A stretch of 64,000 nt of DNA from Asaia bogorensis_B. Its GTDB lineage: Bacteria > Pseudomonadota > Alphaproteobacteria > Acetobacterales > Acetobacteraceae. The stretch lies in NCBI RefSeq assembly GCF_900465315.1, contig NZ_UBIX01000007.1, one strand, 5' to 3'. Under the pieces are notes generated by a model that had not been told where the DNA came from, ran no database searches, and was given only the letters and a program-made list of their open reading frames with translations. Shown piece by piece: positions 36,682 through 45,274 of the stretch (position 1 is its first letter; the number at the start of each line of letters is the position of its first letter). The translations under genes and the position numbers were made by a program.

Positions 36682-37428
36682 ATGAGCAAACTTGCAGGAA
36701 AAGTCGCTGTTGTGACCGGCGCCTCAAAGGGTATTGGTGCTGGCATTGCCAAGGCACTAGCCGAGGCCGGCGCGTCGGTCGTCGTCAATTATGCTTCAAG
36801 CCGCGAAGGCGCTGACAAGGTGGTTGCGGCCATTACCGCATCGGGCGGCAAGGCCGTGGCCGTGCAGGGCGATGTGTCACACAAGGAAGAGGCCGCGGCC
36901 ATTATCGCGAAGGCCATCGAGAGCTACGGGCGTCTCGATATCGTGGTCAACAATTCCGGTGTGTATGAATTTGCCGGGATCGAGGAGATCACAGACACGC
37001 ATTTCCATCGCCTGTTCAATATCAATGTGCTCGGCCCGCTCTTCGTCACCCAGGCAGCCAGCCCGCATCTGGAGGCAGGGGCCAGCATCATCAACATCAG
37101 CTCGATCGTCACACGCGTCACCCCGGCCCACGCTTCTGTCTATAGCGGCACCAAGGGCGCGCTGGATGCCATTACCGGCTCGCTCGCCAAGGAACTTGGC
37201 CCGCGTCAGATCCGGGTGAACGCCATCAATCCGGGTCTGGTCAAGACCGAGGGGACGAATACGGCCAGCGTTATAGGCTCGGAAATGGAACAGGCCATCA
37301 TTGCCCAGACGCCGCTCGGGCGCACGGGCGAGGTGCAGGATATCGCACCGCTTGCCGTTTTCCTGGCCTCGGATGATTCACGCTGGCTGACTGGCGAGAT
37401 CCTGCTTGCCTCGGGCGGCCTGCACTGA
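36682..37428 (+). CDS. SDR-family oxidoreductase
   Basis: This 248-residue classical short-chain dehydrogenase has the cofactor motif TGASKGIGAGIA near 12-23, NNSGVYEF near 90-97, and the catalytic Ser140/Ser141, Tyr154 and Lys158 (NISS, YSGTK). Asn39-less NYASS after strand 2 suggests NADP(H) preference. It resembles FabG-like and glucose-1-dehydrogenase-like members, but the substrate cannot be named. Its promoter region is shared with the divergent TetR gene, which most likely represses it. Confidence 0.9.
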   Translation: MSKLAGKVAVVTGASKGIGAGIAKALAEAGASVVVNYASSREGADKVVAAITASGGKAVAVQGDVSHKEEAAAIIAKAIESYGRLDIVVNNSGVYEFAGIEEITDTHFHRLFNINVLGPLFVTQAASPHLEAGASIINISSIVTRVTPAHASVYSGTKGALDAITGSLAKELGPRQIRVNAINPGLVKTEGTNTASVIGSEMEQAIIAQTPLGRTGEVQDIAPLAVFLASDDSRWLTGEILLASGGLH

Positions 37429-37441
37429 GGGATCTTCTGGC

Positions 37442-37511
37442 GCAGCACGCCTTTGTGCTGCATCAGTGAACTGACGGCCTTATCGCAGCCGGGACAGGCC
37501 GGTTGCGATAA
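37442..37511. terminator. Two tandem hairpins between convergent genes
   Basis: GCAGCAC (37442-37448) pairs with GTGCTGC (37455-37461). Next, TTATCGCAGCCGG (37480-37492) pairs over 13 bases, one G-U, with CCGGTTGCGATAA (37499-37511). They lie between the SDR stop and the end of the DUF885 gene, and probably terminate both. Confidence 0.65.
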
Positions 37512-37526
37512 AGCAATGTGACGCGT

Positions 37527-39335
37527 TCAGGGTTTTGCGTGGCGGTTTTCTGCAATCCAGTCCTGCACGCGCTGGCGCAGCAGATCGAGCGGCATCGCGC
37601 CCTCATCCAGCACCAGATCATGAAAGCGCCGTTCATCGAAGCCGGTACCCAAAGCTTTCTCTGCCTGGTGACGCAAATCGAGAATGGTCATCTCGCCAAT
37701 CTTGTAGCCCAGAGCCTGACCCGGCCATGAGATATAGCGATTGGTCTCGTTCTGGATATTCTTCTCGGCAAGGGCCGTGTTGTCACGCAGGCAGGAAAGC
37801 GCCTGGTCTCGCGTCCAGTTCTTCCAGTGTATGCCAACATCCATGACCAGACGGCAGGCGCGCCACATCTCCATGGAAAGCTGCCCAAAACGCTCATAGG
37901 GCGTCGGGTAGAGCCCGATCTCGCTTACCATCTGTTCGGAATACAAAGCCCAGCCCTCGACGAAGGCGGTCGTGGCATAATCACGACGAAAACCCGGCAG
38001 ATCGGTCATTTCCTGCGCCAGCGCGATCTGGATATGATGGCCGGGCACCCCCTCATGCGCCACCAGCGAGGGCAATTCGTAAAGAGGCCGCTGGTCCAGA
38101 TGGGAGGTGTTGATCATCAGCCCGCCCGAAATGCCAAGCGCCGGACTGCCCGGATCGTAGCGCCCTGTCGTATAGCCCTCTTCAATGGCGCGGGGCACTT
38201 CACGCACGCCATAGGTCAGCCGAGGCAGCTTGCCGATCAGGCGGGGCAGTTCATTGTCGATTTTCTTGGCCAGAAAACTCGCCTTTTCCAGCAGGGCAAG
38301 CCGTGTCGTGACATAGAACTGCGGGTCTGCCTTGATGTGAGCCACAAAGGCCTTGAAATCCCCCTTGAACCCGACGGCGTCCATCTGGCGCTGCATCTCG
38401 CGATGGATACGGGCAATTTCGGATTGCCCAAGCGCAAAGATCTGGTCAGGGCTCAGGGTGGTGGTGGTCTCCTGTCGCACCAGATAGGCGTAATAGGCGC
38501 GTCCGTCAGGCAAGGACGATGCCCCCAGGGTCGACCGGCTGGCAGGCAGATATTCCTTTGCGAAGAACGCCGCCAGAGCCTTTTCCGAAGGCTTGATACG
38601 CTCATGGACGATGCGCTCTCCCTGCGCACGCAGTTCGCGACGCGTGGCTTCCGGCATCGTGGAGGGGAGTGAGTCGAAAGGCCGCAGGGCCGGGTTTTCA
38701 CGCTCGGGCAGATCGGCCTGGGCCTGCACGGTATGGGCGGCGATATCCGCAATCAGCCTTGGCTGGACGAAGCCGGTGCGGATGCCGCGACGCATATTGG
38801 CAATCTGCTGCGCATTGAAATCAGGAATACGGTCCATGCGCACCAGCCAGTGGCGCGCATCTGCCTCGCTGCGCAGGGGCGTGTTATCGGCAGCGTAGCC
38901 GACTTCCTGATAAAAACCTTCATCACTGGTGAACGGCATGCGCGAAGGATCGAATTTCTGGCTCTCGATCGCCAGATCATTCTCCCAGATCATCAGGCGG
39001 GCATTGAGCAGATCCTCACCATGCAGCGCCTTCTGATCGAGCGCCGCCAGTCGGGCCCTGAACGCCAGACGTTGCGCAAGCCGCGTCTGCTCGGCCTTCG
39101 GGCTGTCATCAGGCCAGAGTTCGGCGGCAGCCTGATCACCGCGCGAAGCAGCAGAAACAGGGTCGAGTGTCGTGGTAAAGGCATCGTAATCACGGACAAT
39201 ATGACCAATATCATCGGCCAATGCCGCGCCGGGAACGCCCAGAAGGGCCATGCTTCCAAGAGCCACGCCCCCAAGAGCCACACTCTTGAGCCGGGCCAGC
39301 CTGCCCCTTGCCGAGATCCCGTTCTGATTGCGCAT
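37527..39335 (-). CDS. DUF885-family exported peptidase-like protein
   Basis: From the ATG at 39335 this is a 602-residue protein. AGGAGG lies four bases before that ATG. The first 41 or so residues form a long signal peptide with a basic start and a hydrophobic core (SVALGGVALGSMALLG) ending GAALADD. The mature protein is a helical metallopeptidase-like fold with HEGVPGHHIQIAL, the HExxxH-type zinc motif of DUF885, and a downstream VEGWALYSEQM that supplies the third ligand. Most members are secreted and uncharacterised; some relatives are dipeptidyl carboxypeptidase-like. It is transcribed alone. Confidence 0.87.
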   Translation of the reverse strand: MRNQNGISARGRLARLKSVALGGVALGSMALLGVPGAALADDIGHIVRDYDAFTTTLDPVSAASRGDQAAAELWPDDSPKAEQTRLAQRLAFRARLAALDQKALHGEDLLNARLMIWENDLAIESQKFDPSRMPFTSDEGFYQEVGYAADNTPLRSEADARHWLVRMDRIPDFNAQQIANMRRGIRTGFVQPRLIADIAAHTVQAQADLPERENPALRPFDSLPSTMPEATRRELRAQGERIVHERIKPSEKALAAFFAKEYLPASRSTLGASSLPDGRAYYAYLVRQETTTTLSPDQIFALGQSEIARIHREMQRQMDAVGFKGDFKAFVAHIKADPQFYVTTRLALLEKASFLAKKIDNELPRLIGKLPRLTYGVREVPRAIEEGYTTGRYDPGSPALGISGGLMINTSHLDQRPLYELPSLVAHEGVPGHHIQIALAQEMTDLPGFRRDYATTAFVEGWALYSEQMVSEIGLYPTPYERFGQLSMEMWRACRLVMDVGIHWKNWTRDQALSCLRDNTALAEKNIQNETNRYISWPGQALGYKIGEMTILDLRHQAEKALGTGFDERRFHDLVLDEGAMPLDLLRQRVQDWIAENRHAKP

Positions 39336-39524
39336 GATGCCTCCTGAAAAACCGGTTCGCCCGCATAACGAACCGATCACCCGCATCCGTCAACGCCTCC
39401 CGGACGCATGAGACGACGGAGGACCACACGATACCGCGCCATCCGCCCTCTGGCGCGGCGGCCCCGATAAGATTTGGAGGGTGCGCGGCGTACAGGCGCA
39501 CGAATTGTCAAAAAGCCGCCCACG

Positions 39525-41111
39525 TCACCTCTGGGCCGATGATAAACCGAACCAGCGTGACAGGGCGCGGGTCAGAGCGGGGGTGGCCTCGCCACCCCGC
39601 CAGACGAGGCAGCCATCTGGGCGGTACAACGCGCTGTATTCCTCAGGCGTGTCTGCAAGGACCAGATTGGGGGGCAGAATGGCTAAATCACACTCCTGCC
39701 GCATGGCGGGAGAGAGTACGAATACCCCAGCCCCATGCTGCATCAGTTCATAGAGCGTCTCGCCATTGCCCAGAGTCCTGTCCTCCGCGAGGCCCCCAAG
39801 GGAATCATCGTCACACGCCATACCCTTCTCCGCTGCGTCTTCATCCAGCGCATAGCGAATGGAAAACCCTTTCATGTCCGCGCTCAATTCAGCGGCGAGA
39901 TCCGCATTGGCCAGCATAGTCGCCATGACATCACGCAAGGCGCGTGACCGTGGATCGGGCCTCATGAGGGCGGCCTGCGCCAGCGTGTTGGCCAGAACGG
40001 ATTCAGCCACCGGGCGCCGTTCTGTCTCATAGCTTTCAAGCAGGGCTTCGGCCTCGACACCCGTTACAATTCCCCGCACCACTGCGGCGAGTTTCCAGCC
40101 CAGATTGGCCGCGTCGACCAGCCCAAGCCCAAGCCCCTGCCCACCGAAAGGGGCGTGGATATGCGCCGCATCACCGGCCAGAAACAGCCGACCCTTGCGG
40201 TAGCGATCTGCCAGACGGGTATGGTCGGCCCAGCAGCGCCCACCGTGATAAGCGGCCAGAGGCACAGCCCGACCACAGATGCGCGCAAGGGCCGCCTCGA
40301 CATCGGCACGGTCGGGGATTTCCTGTCCCGCCTCCGGAGGGCCGGAAAAATCGATCATGAAGAGCCTGCCGGGAACGGGACCATAGGCCGTGACGCCACC
40401 CGGCTGCATCTGCCAGCCAGAGGGAAACGCGCTGTCAGACGCGGCAAACGTGACCGAAACCTGATAGAATTTTAGACTGGGAGGCGTGCCATCGAAGGTG
40501 AAACTACCCTTCTTGCGCAGCGTACTGCGGCCACCGTCGCACCCAACGGCATAGCGTGCCGCGATCTGTGCCGGTCGTTCCCCGTCGCGCCCGTGGACTG
40601 CGAGAGTGACGCGCTCACTGTCATTCTGCACATCACACACTGTACGACCACGGCGAATGACAATGCCGCGGGAAGACGCCTCGGTTTCGAGCGCCTGTTG
40701 CAGATAGCGTTGGTCAATCAGCCGTGTCGGGCGACGTGCATCGACAGGCTGGGCAGGCAGCGGGATGCTGCCAAAATGCCCGGCAAACCGCTTCTTGTGA
40801 GGCCGCATGTCCGCAGGCGCATCTCTATCCTCGCGGAGGAAAGCGCCCTGCGCCCAGCCACCGCGGTTTTCAGCAAGGAACGGGGCAACCAGGGCCTTCG
40901 TCTGCGCCTCCGCCGCATCGAGCGCCTGACTCATCCCTCGTCGCATCAGGGCTTCGACGCCCAGCGGACCGATGGACAAGGCCTTCTGCACGTCCTCGGC
41001 AGTGTCACGGGCCTCGAGCACCACGCAACCGACCCCTGCTATCGAAAGCTCAATGGCCAAGAGTAGCCCGACGGGCCCAGCGCCCACAATGACGACATCG
41101 ACATGTTCCAT
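39525..41111 (-). CDS. FAD-dependent aromatic hydroxylase-like monooxygenase
   Basis: From the ATG at 41111 this is a 528-residue class A flavoprotein monooxygenase. The N-terminal FAD motif is VDVVIVGAGPVGLLLAIELS, the second FAD motif is GRLFLAGDAAHIHAPFGGQG, and the DG motif is YAVGCDGGRSTLRK. The C-terminus has the thioredoxin-like extension seen in phenol and 3-(3-hydroxyphenyl)propionate hydroxylases (PheA/TfdB/MhpA). It should hydroxylate an aromatic or polyketide-like compound with NAD(P)H and oxygen, but the substrate is unknown. It is divergent from a TetR gene with a palindrome between them. Confidence 0.88.
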   Translation of the reverse strand: MEHVDVVIVGAGPVGLLLAIELSIAGVGCVVLEARDTAEDVQKALSIGPLGVEALMRRGMSQALDAAEAQTKALVAPFLAENRGGWAQGAFLREDRDAPADMRPHKKRFAGHFGSIPLPAQPVDARRPTRLIDQRYLQQALETEASSRGIVIRRGRTVCDVQNDSERVTLAVHGRDGERPAQIAARYAVGCDGGRSTLRKKGSFTFDGTPPSLKFYQVSVTFAASDSAFPSGWQMQPGGVTAYGPVPGRLFMIDFSGPPEAGQEIPDRADVEAALARICGRAVPLAAYHGGRCWADHTRLADRYRKGRLFLAGDAAHIHAPFGGQGLGLGLVDAANLGWKLAAVVRGIVTGVEAEALLESYETERRPVAESVLANTLAQAALMRPDPRSRALRDVMATMLANADLAAELSADMKGFSIRYALDEDAAEKGMACDDDSLGGLAEDRTLGNGETLYELMQHGAGVFVLSPAMRQECDLAILPPNLVLADTPEEYSALYRPDGCLVWRGGEATPALTRALSRWFGLSSAQR

Positions 41112-41127
41112 AGACCGAATCCATAAT

Positions 41128-41140
41128 TGTACCGGGTACA
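41128..41140. promoter_or_regulatory. Candidate TetR operator
   Basis: TGTACC and GGTACA form a perfect inverted repeat around one central base. It lies in the 50 bases between the divergent monooxygenase (start 41111) and TetR (start 41162) genes, so binding would cover both promoters. Confidence 0.65.
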
Positions 41141-41161
41141 GTTTTCGGATATGAAGGCGGC

Positions 41162-41848
41162 ATGTCAACATCCGTCAATCGGCAAGGCCGAAAACGTCAG
41201 GCCACGCGTCAGCGCATCTCCGATATCGCCACGGCGCTCTTCGCCACTCGTGGCTTCGATCACGTGACGATCGATGCCATTGCCGAGGCTGCGGATGTGG
41301 GCCGGATGACGGTTTTCAATCATTTCGCCCGCAAGGAAGATCTGTTTTTCGATCGTGAAGACGAAATCCGGCAGATCATACGCAATGCGCTCACGGGGCC
41401 GCTTTCAGGCCACCCCCTCGATGTGCTGCGCCAGCTGGCTCATGAGATGGTCTCGAAAAACGCGCCTTTTCTGCGCTTTGCCCCCCAGACCCAGGGCTTC
41501 ATCGACACGCTGACAGCCAGCGAAACCCTGAAATCACGCGCACGCGCCCTGCGCGATATCATGACGGATGACCTGCGCGAGGCATTATCTGCTGCCCTGC
41601 CCTGCCCTCCCGATGACCCTTCATTGCATCTGGCTGCGGCGCTCCTTGTCACAGGCTGGACGACAGCCTTCATCGAGGCGCAGCGTCTCTATCGGCGCGA
41701 AAACGACAGCCGATCAGCCCAGAACCTGTTCCTGTCACTCGTCGATACCAGCACCGTCTCGGCGCTCTATGCCCTGCGCCAGATCGACACCTCGCCCCAG
41801 ACTAACCAGGTTTCGCCACGCGCCGGAAAGACGGGGGCACCTGACTGA
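41162..41848 (+). CDS. TetR-family regulator
   Basis: This 228-residue regulator has a typical TetR helix-turn-helix: ATRQRISDIATALFATRGFD followed by VTIDAIAEAADVGRMTVFNHF and KEDLFF near 15-60. The remainder is the ligand-binding helical domain. AAGGCGG just before the ATG serves as ribosome site. It sits divergent from the aromatic hydroxylase-like gene, its probable target, across the TGTACC/GGTACA palindrome. Ligand unknown, likely an aromatic compound. Confidence 0.9.
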   Translation: MSTSVNRQGRKRQATRQRISDIATALFATRGFDHVTIDAIAEAADVGRMTVFNHFARKEDLFFDREDEIRQIIRNALTGPLSGHPLDVLRQLAHEMVSKNAPFLRFAPQTQGFIDTLTASETLKSRARALRDIMTDDLREALSAALPCPPDDPSLHLAAALLVTGWTTAFIEAQRLYRRENDSRSAQNLFLSLVDTSTVSALYALRQIDTSPQTNQVSPRAGKTGAPD

Positions 41849-42014
41849 AATCGTGCCCGTTCAACACGCAAGGATCGGCCACACTGTCACCAAAACTTAA
41901 CCCTGCCCCCTTGCATGGCGGGCTATGGCTGCCGGTCTGTTATCCCGTGCGCGTCAGATTTCGCTTCGCTGCATCCTGTCACGCGCCTCATCCTGATTGT
42001 GCAAGGTGCTTTCG

Positions 42015-42968
42015 ATGCTGCTACCCAGACGCCGGTTTCTCCGTTCCGCCGCCCTGACCGGCCTTGCAGCGGGCACTATCGGCCTGACGGATCGCGCACT
42101 GGCGCTCGCACCGCAGCGCCCGACCATGCTCGGGCATGATGATTTCTCGTTCGTGTTCCTGACCGACACGCATATCCAGCCTGAGCTCGATGCCTCGAAG
42201 GGTTGTCTCGACTGCTTTCGCCAAGTGCGCAGCGCCAATGCCGATTTTACCCTGCAAGGCGGCGACCACGTTTTCGATGCCCTTGGCGTTCCCAAGTCAC
42301 GCGCCCTGAGCCTGATGGATCTGTACAAGCAGACGGCCGACACACTGGGCCATCAGGTTTACAATACGATGGGCAATCACGACGTGATGGGCATCTATAC
42401 CAAGAGCGGCATCGAGCCGAGCGACCCGCTCTATGGCAAGAAATACTACACCGATAATTTTGGCGCCCCCTATTACGCCTTCAACCACAAGGGTGTGCAT
42501 TTTGTAGTGCTGGACTCGATCGGCATCACGGCTGACCGTTCCTATGAAGGGTTTATCGATCAGGCACAGATCGACTGGCTCAGCCGCGATCTCGCGGCCA
42601 TGCCAGCGGGTATGCCGGTTATCGTGTCCACCCATATTCCGCTCGTCACCGCCGTCGAGGATTACGCTCCGCCACCGGGCAAGGCCCCGGCCCATCAGGG
42701 CATACGCGTCAAAAATGCGTGGCAGGTGCTGGAGCTGTTCGACCATTACAACGTGATCGGCGTGTTTCAGGGTCACACCCATGTGCTCGAAACCGTCACT
42801 TGGCATGGCGTCCCCTATATCACGGGCGGCGCCGTCTCGGGTAACTGGTGGCACGGGACCCGCCTTGGCACGCCAGAAGGCTATCTGGTGGTGCGTGTCG
42901 AGAAGGGCCGCGTCATCCCCGATTATGTCACCTATGGTTTCAGGACCATCGACCCGAAAAACACCTGA
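42015..42968 (+). CDS. Tat-exported metallophosphoesterase
   Basis: From the ATG at 42015 this is a 317-residue calcineurin-like phosphoesterase. AAGGTG seven bases upstream supports this start. The N-terminus is a twin-arginine signal (PRRRFLRSAALTGLAAG), so it folds in the cytoplasm with its metals and is exported. The metal motifs appear in order: DTHIQP, GGDHVFD, GNHD, STHIPL and GHTH. The dinuclear centre is complete. The substrate (nucleotide, phospholipid or phosphomonoester) is unknown. It is followed by a strong hairpin. Confidence 0.9.
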   Translation: MLLPRRRFLRSAALTGLAAGTIGLTDRALALAPQRPTMLGHDDFSFVFLTDTHIQPELDASKGCLDCFRQVRSANADFTLQGGDHVFDALGVPKSRALSLMDLYKQTADTLGHQVYNTMGNHDVMGIYTKSGIEPSDPLYGKKYYTDNFGAPYYAFNHKGVHFVVLDSIGITADRSYEGFIDQAQIDWLSRDLAAMPAGMPVIVSTHIPLVTAVEDYAPPPGKAPAHQGIRVKNAWQVLELFDHYNVIGVFQGHTHVLETVTWHGVPYITGGAVSGNWWHGTRLGTPEGYLVVRVEKGRVIPDYVTYGFRTIDPKNT

Positions 42969-43019
42969 TCAATCTGCTGCATCAGCCAGCCTAGGTTTTG
43001 AGGAACCAGCCGCACCAGC

Positions 43020-43050
43020 ATGGTTCTGTCCAATTTCTGGACGGGACCAT
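43020..43050 (+). terminator. Hairpin after metallophosphoesterase
   Basis: ATGGTTCTGTCCA (43020-43032) pairs over 13 positions, two of them G-U, with TGGACGGGACCAT (43038-43050) around a five-base loop. It lies 51 bases past the stop codon and upstream of pabB. No T-run follows. Confidence 0.55.
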
Positions 43051-43149
43051 TCAGGCGCGGTAAGGCCGATTGATGCGGCATTTCACCCACCCGTCCTGTG
43101 TCCCTGGTGCTTCCCTCTTTGCGAGACGGCATCCGCAGGGATTCATGTG

Positions 43150-44427
43150 ATGCTGGAGCAGGAACTCCCCTGGCGCTCGCCCGACTCATTCATCGCCCGT
43201 TATGGCGATGAGGCCTGGGCGGTCATGCTCGACAGCGGCGGTCCCGCAGGCGCACGCAGCCGCTGGAGCTTTTTCTGCTGCCGGCCTGTCACGACGCTCA
43301 CCACGGATGACAGTGCAGCATGGGCGAAGCTCGATGCGCTGCTTCCCTCTGTCCCGCCGCTGGGCACCCTGCCTTTTTCAGGCGGTATTATTGGTCTGGC
43401 GAGCTATGAGGCAGGGCTCGCGCTCGAAAATATTGTCTCGCGTCATAAACCCTTCATCCCCGGTGTCAGCGCAGCGCTCTATGAGGGCGCATTCGTCTTT
43501 GATCGTCAGGAAAAACGACTCTGGTGGAGCAGCTATTGCGATGCGGCCATGCCAGTCCCCCTGCCCCAGTGTTCGACACCGCCCGTGCCCTTGCCGAAAC
43601 TCGACTTCGTGGCCGATGCCGACCGCGAAACCTATTGCGAAGGCGTGCGCCGGATCATCGCGCGCATCAATCGCGGAGAGCTTTTTCAGGCTAACCTCAC
43701 CACGCAGTTTCGCGCACGATGCGCTTCCCCGCTTGCCGCAGGGGCTGTCTATCGCAAGCTGAGGCGGGCCTCTCCCGCGCCATTCGGAGCGCTGTTCACC
43801 CTGCCCGGCTTCTCGCTGCTCAGCGCCTCGGTCGAGCGCTTTCTGAGCATGGACCGTGAGGGCCGTATCGAAACCCGTCCGATCAAGGGTACCGCAGCCC
43901 CCGGTCGCGATGCGGCGGAAGATGCCGCCATTGCGGACGCTCTGGCTCGTGACGAAAAGGAATATGCCGAGAACCTGATGATCACCGATCTGATGCGTAA
44001 TGATATCGGACGTGTGTCACAGATCGGTTCGGTGGATGTGCCCGTGCTGTGCGAGGTCGAGCGCTTTGCCCATGTGCATCATCTCGTCTCCTCGGTCACG
44101 GCACGTCTGGCACCGGATATGACGGCGCTCGATCTGCTGCGTGCCACGCTTCCCCCCGGTTCGGTCACGGGAGCCCCAAAGCACCATGCGCTCAAGGTGA
44201 TTGACCAGACGGAACACGCTGCCCGTGGTGCCTATTGTGGAACGCTGTTTCGCATCGGGGCCGATGGTGCGCTCGACAGCAACGTGATCATTCGCAGCCT
44301 CGTGCTCAAACCCGATACCATAAGCCTCGGTGCCGGATGCGGCATAACCACCCTGTCGGACCCGGAACGGGAATATGACGAGCTCTGCCTGAAAGCAGCC
44401 CCCCTGCTTGGGCTTTTTGGCGCATGA
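43150..44427 (+). CDS. pabB: Aminodeoxychorismate synthase component I
   Basis: This 425-residue protein turns chorismate and ammonia into 4-amino-4-deoxychorismate, the first step to p-aminobenzoate for folate. It has the chorismate-utilising core: GELFQANLTTQFRA, SASVERFLSM, TRPIKGTAAPGRD, MITDLMRNDIGRVS, VHHLVSSVTARLA and GSVTGAPKHHALKVID, the last holding the active-site residues. The reading frame extends upstream, but the ATG at 43150 best fits the family length. It overlaps pabC by four bases. PKGT versus PIKGT (Lys present) supports PabB over anthranilate synthase. pabA is not in the window. Confidence 0.92.
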   Translation: MLEQELPWRSPDSFIARYGDEAWAVMLDSGGPAGARSRWSFFCCRPVTTLTTDDSAAWAKLDALLPSVPPLGTLPFSGGIIGLASYEAGLALENIVSRHKPFIPGVSAALYEGAFVFDRQEKRLWWSSYCDAAMPVPLPQCSTPPVPLPKLDFVADADRETYCEGVRRIIARINRGELFQANLTTQFRARCASPLAAGAVYRKLRRASPAPFGALFTLPGFSLLSASVERFLSMDREGRIETRPIKGTAAPGRDAAEDAAIADALARDEKEYAENLMITDLMRNDIGRVSQIGSVDVPVLCEVERFAHVHHLVSSVTARLAPDMTALDLLRATLPPGSVTGAPKHHALKVIDQTEHAARGAYCGTLFRIGADGALDSNVIIRSLVLKPDTISLGAGCGITTLSDPEREYDELCLKAAPLLGLFGA

Positions 44428-45227
44428 AACAGGCCTGGCTGAATGAGCGTCTGTGCCCCGTAGCACAGCTTTGCATCGATCCTGCCGACCGGGGCTTTAC
44501 GCTGGGTGACGGGCTGTTCGAAACCATGAACCTGCATCAGGGCCGGTTGCTTCGCCTGCAGGCGCATCTGTCGCGTCTGGCAGAAGGGGCTGCGTTGCTT
44601 CATCTGCCAATGCTAGGTGAACCCGAAATTCGCCATGCACTGACCAGCCTGATTACGGCCAATGGTGAAACAGAGGGTGCCCTACGCCTTACCCTCACAC
44701 GGGGTGCCGGACCACGCGGCATCATTCCACCTGCCAACCCGAAACCGACCCTGCTGATCACCCAGGCGCCGCGTGCGGCGGCGCAGCCGCCCTGCGCCCT
44801 TCATATCAGCCGCTATCGGCGCGACGGGGCCTCGCCGCTCTCGCGTGTCAAACATCTCAACTACCTGCCGCAGATCCTCTCTCGCATCGAAGCGCAGGAG
44901 GCCGGTGCTGACGATGCTCTCCTCCTGTCATCGGATAATCTGCACATTGCCGAAGCGAGCGCGGCCAGCCTGATCGTCCTGCAAGGCGAGCACTTGCTCA
45001 CGCCGCCCCTGATGGATGGCGCCCTGCCCGGCACGGTACGCGCGGCTCTGATAGGATCTGGCTTGTGCCACGAATTCCGCCTGACAACCGCATCCCTCAT
45101 GGGCGTCGAAGCGGCATGGCTGATCAGCAGCCTATCCATCCGTGAGGTGAAATCCATCAAGGGCTATGCACTGCCGCTGCGCCCAGACTGGACAGCGCGA
45201 CTTAACGCGGCGCTCTTTACAGATTGA
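44424..45227 (+). CDS. pabC: Aminodeoxychorismate lyase (class IV aminotransferase fold)
   Basis: This 267-residue PLP enzyme should release pyruvate from aminodeoxychorismate to give p-aminobenzoate. It has the fold-type IV pattern: DRGFTLGDGLFETMNLHQG near 18-36, the PLP Lys in SRVKHLNYLPQILSR, and ASAASLIVLQGEHLLTPPLMDGALPGTVR. Related D-amino-acid and branched-chain aminotransferases share these blocks; the translational overlap with pabB (ATGA) makes PabC the best reading. Confidence 0.9.
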   Translation: MKQAWLNERLCPVAQLCIDPADRGFTLGDGLFETMNLHQGRLLRLQAHLSRLAEGAALLHLPMLGEPEIRHALTSLITANGETEGALRLTLTRGAGPRGIIPPANPKPTLLITQAPRAAAQPPCALHISRYRRDGASPLSRVKHLNYLPQILSRIEAQEAGADDALLLSSDNLHIAEASAASLIVLQGEHLLTPPLMDGALPGTVRAALIGSGLCHEFRLTTASLMGVEAAWLISSLSIREVKSIKGYALPLRPDWTARLNAALFTD

Positions 45228-45229
45228 CC

Positions 45230-45258
45230 GGTAAACGCCTCAGAGCGAGGCGTTTACC
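45230..45258. terminator. Bidirectional terminator between pabC and cls
   Basis: GGTAAACGCCTC (45230-45241) pairs perfectly over 12 bases with GAGGCGTTTACC (45247-45258), loop five bases. It lies in the 47-base gap between convergent genes and should serve both. Confidence 0.8.
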
Positions 45259-45274
45259 CAATTGACGCAGTCTC

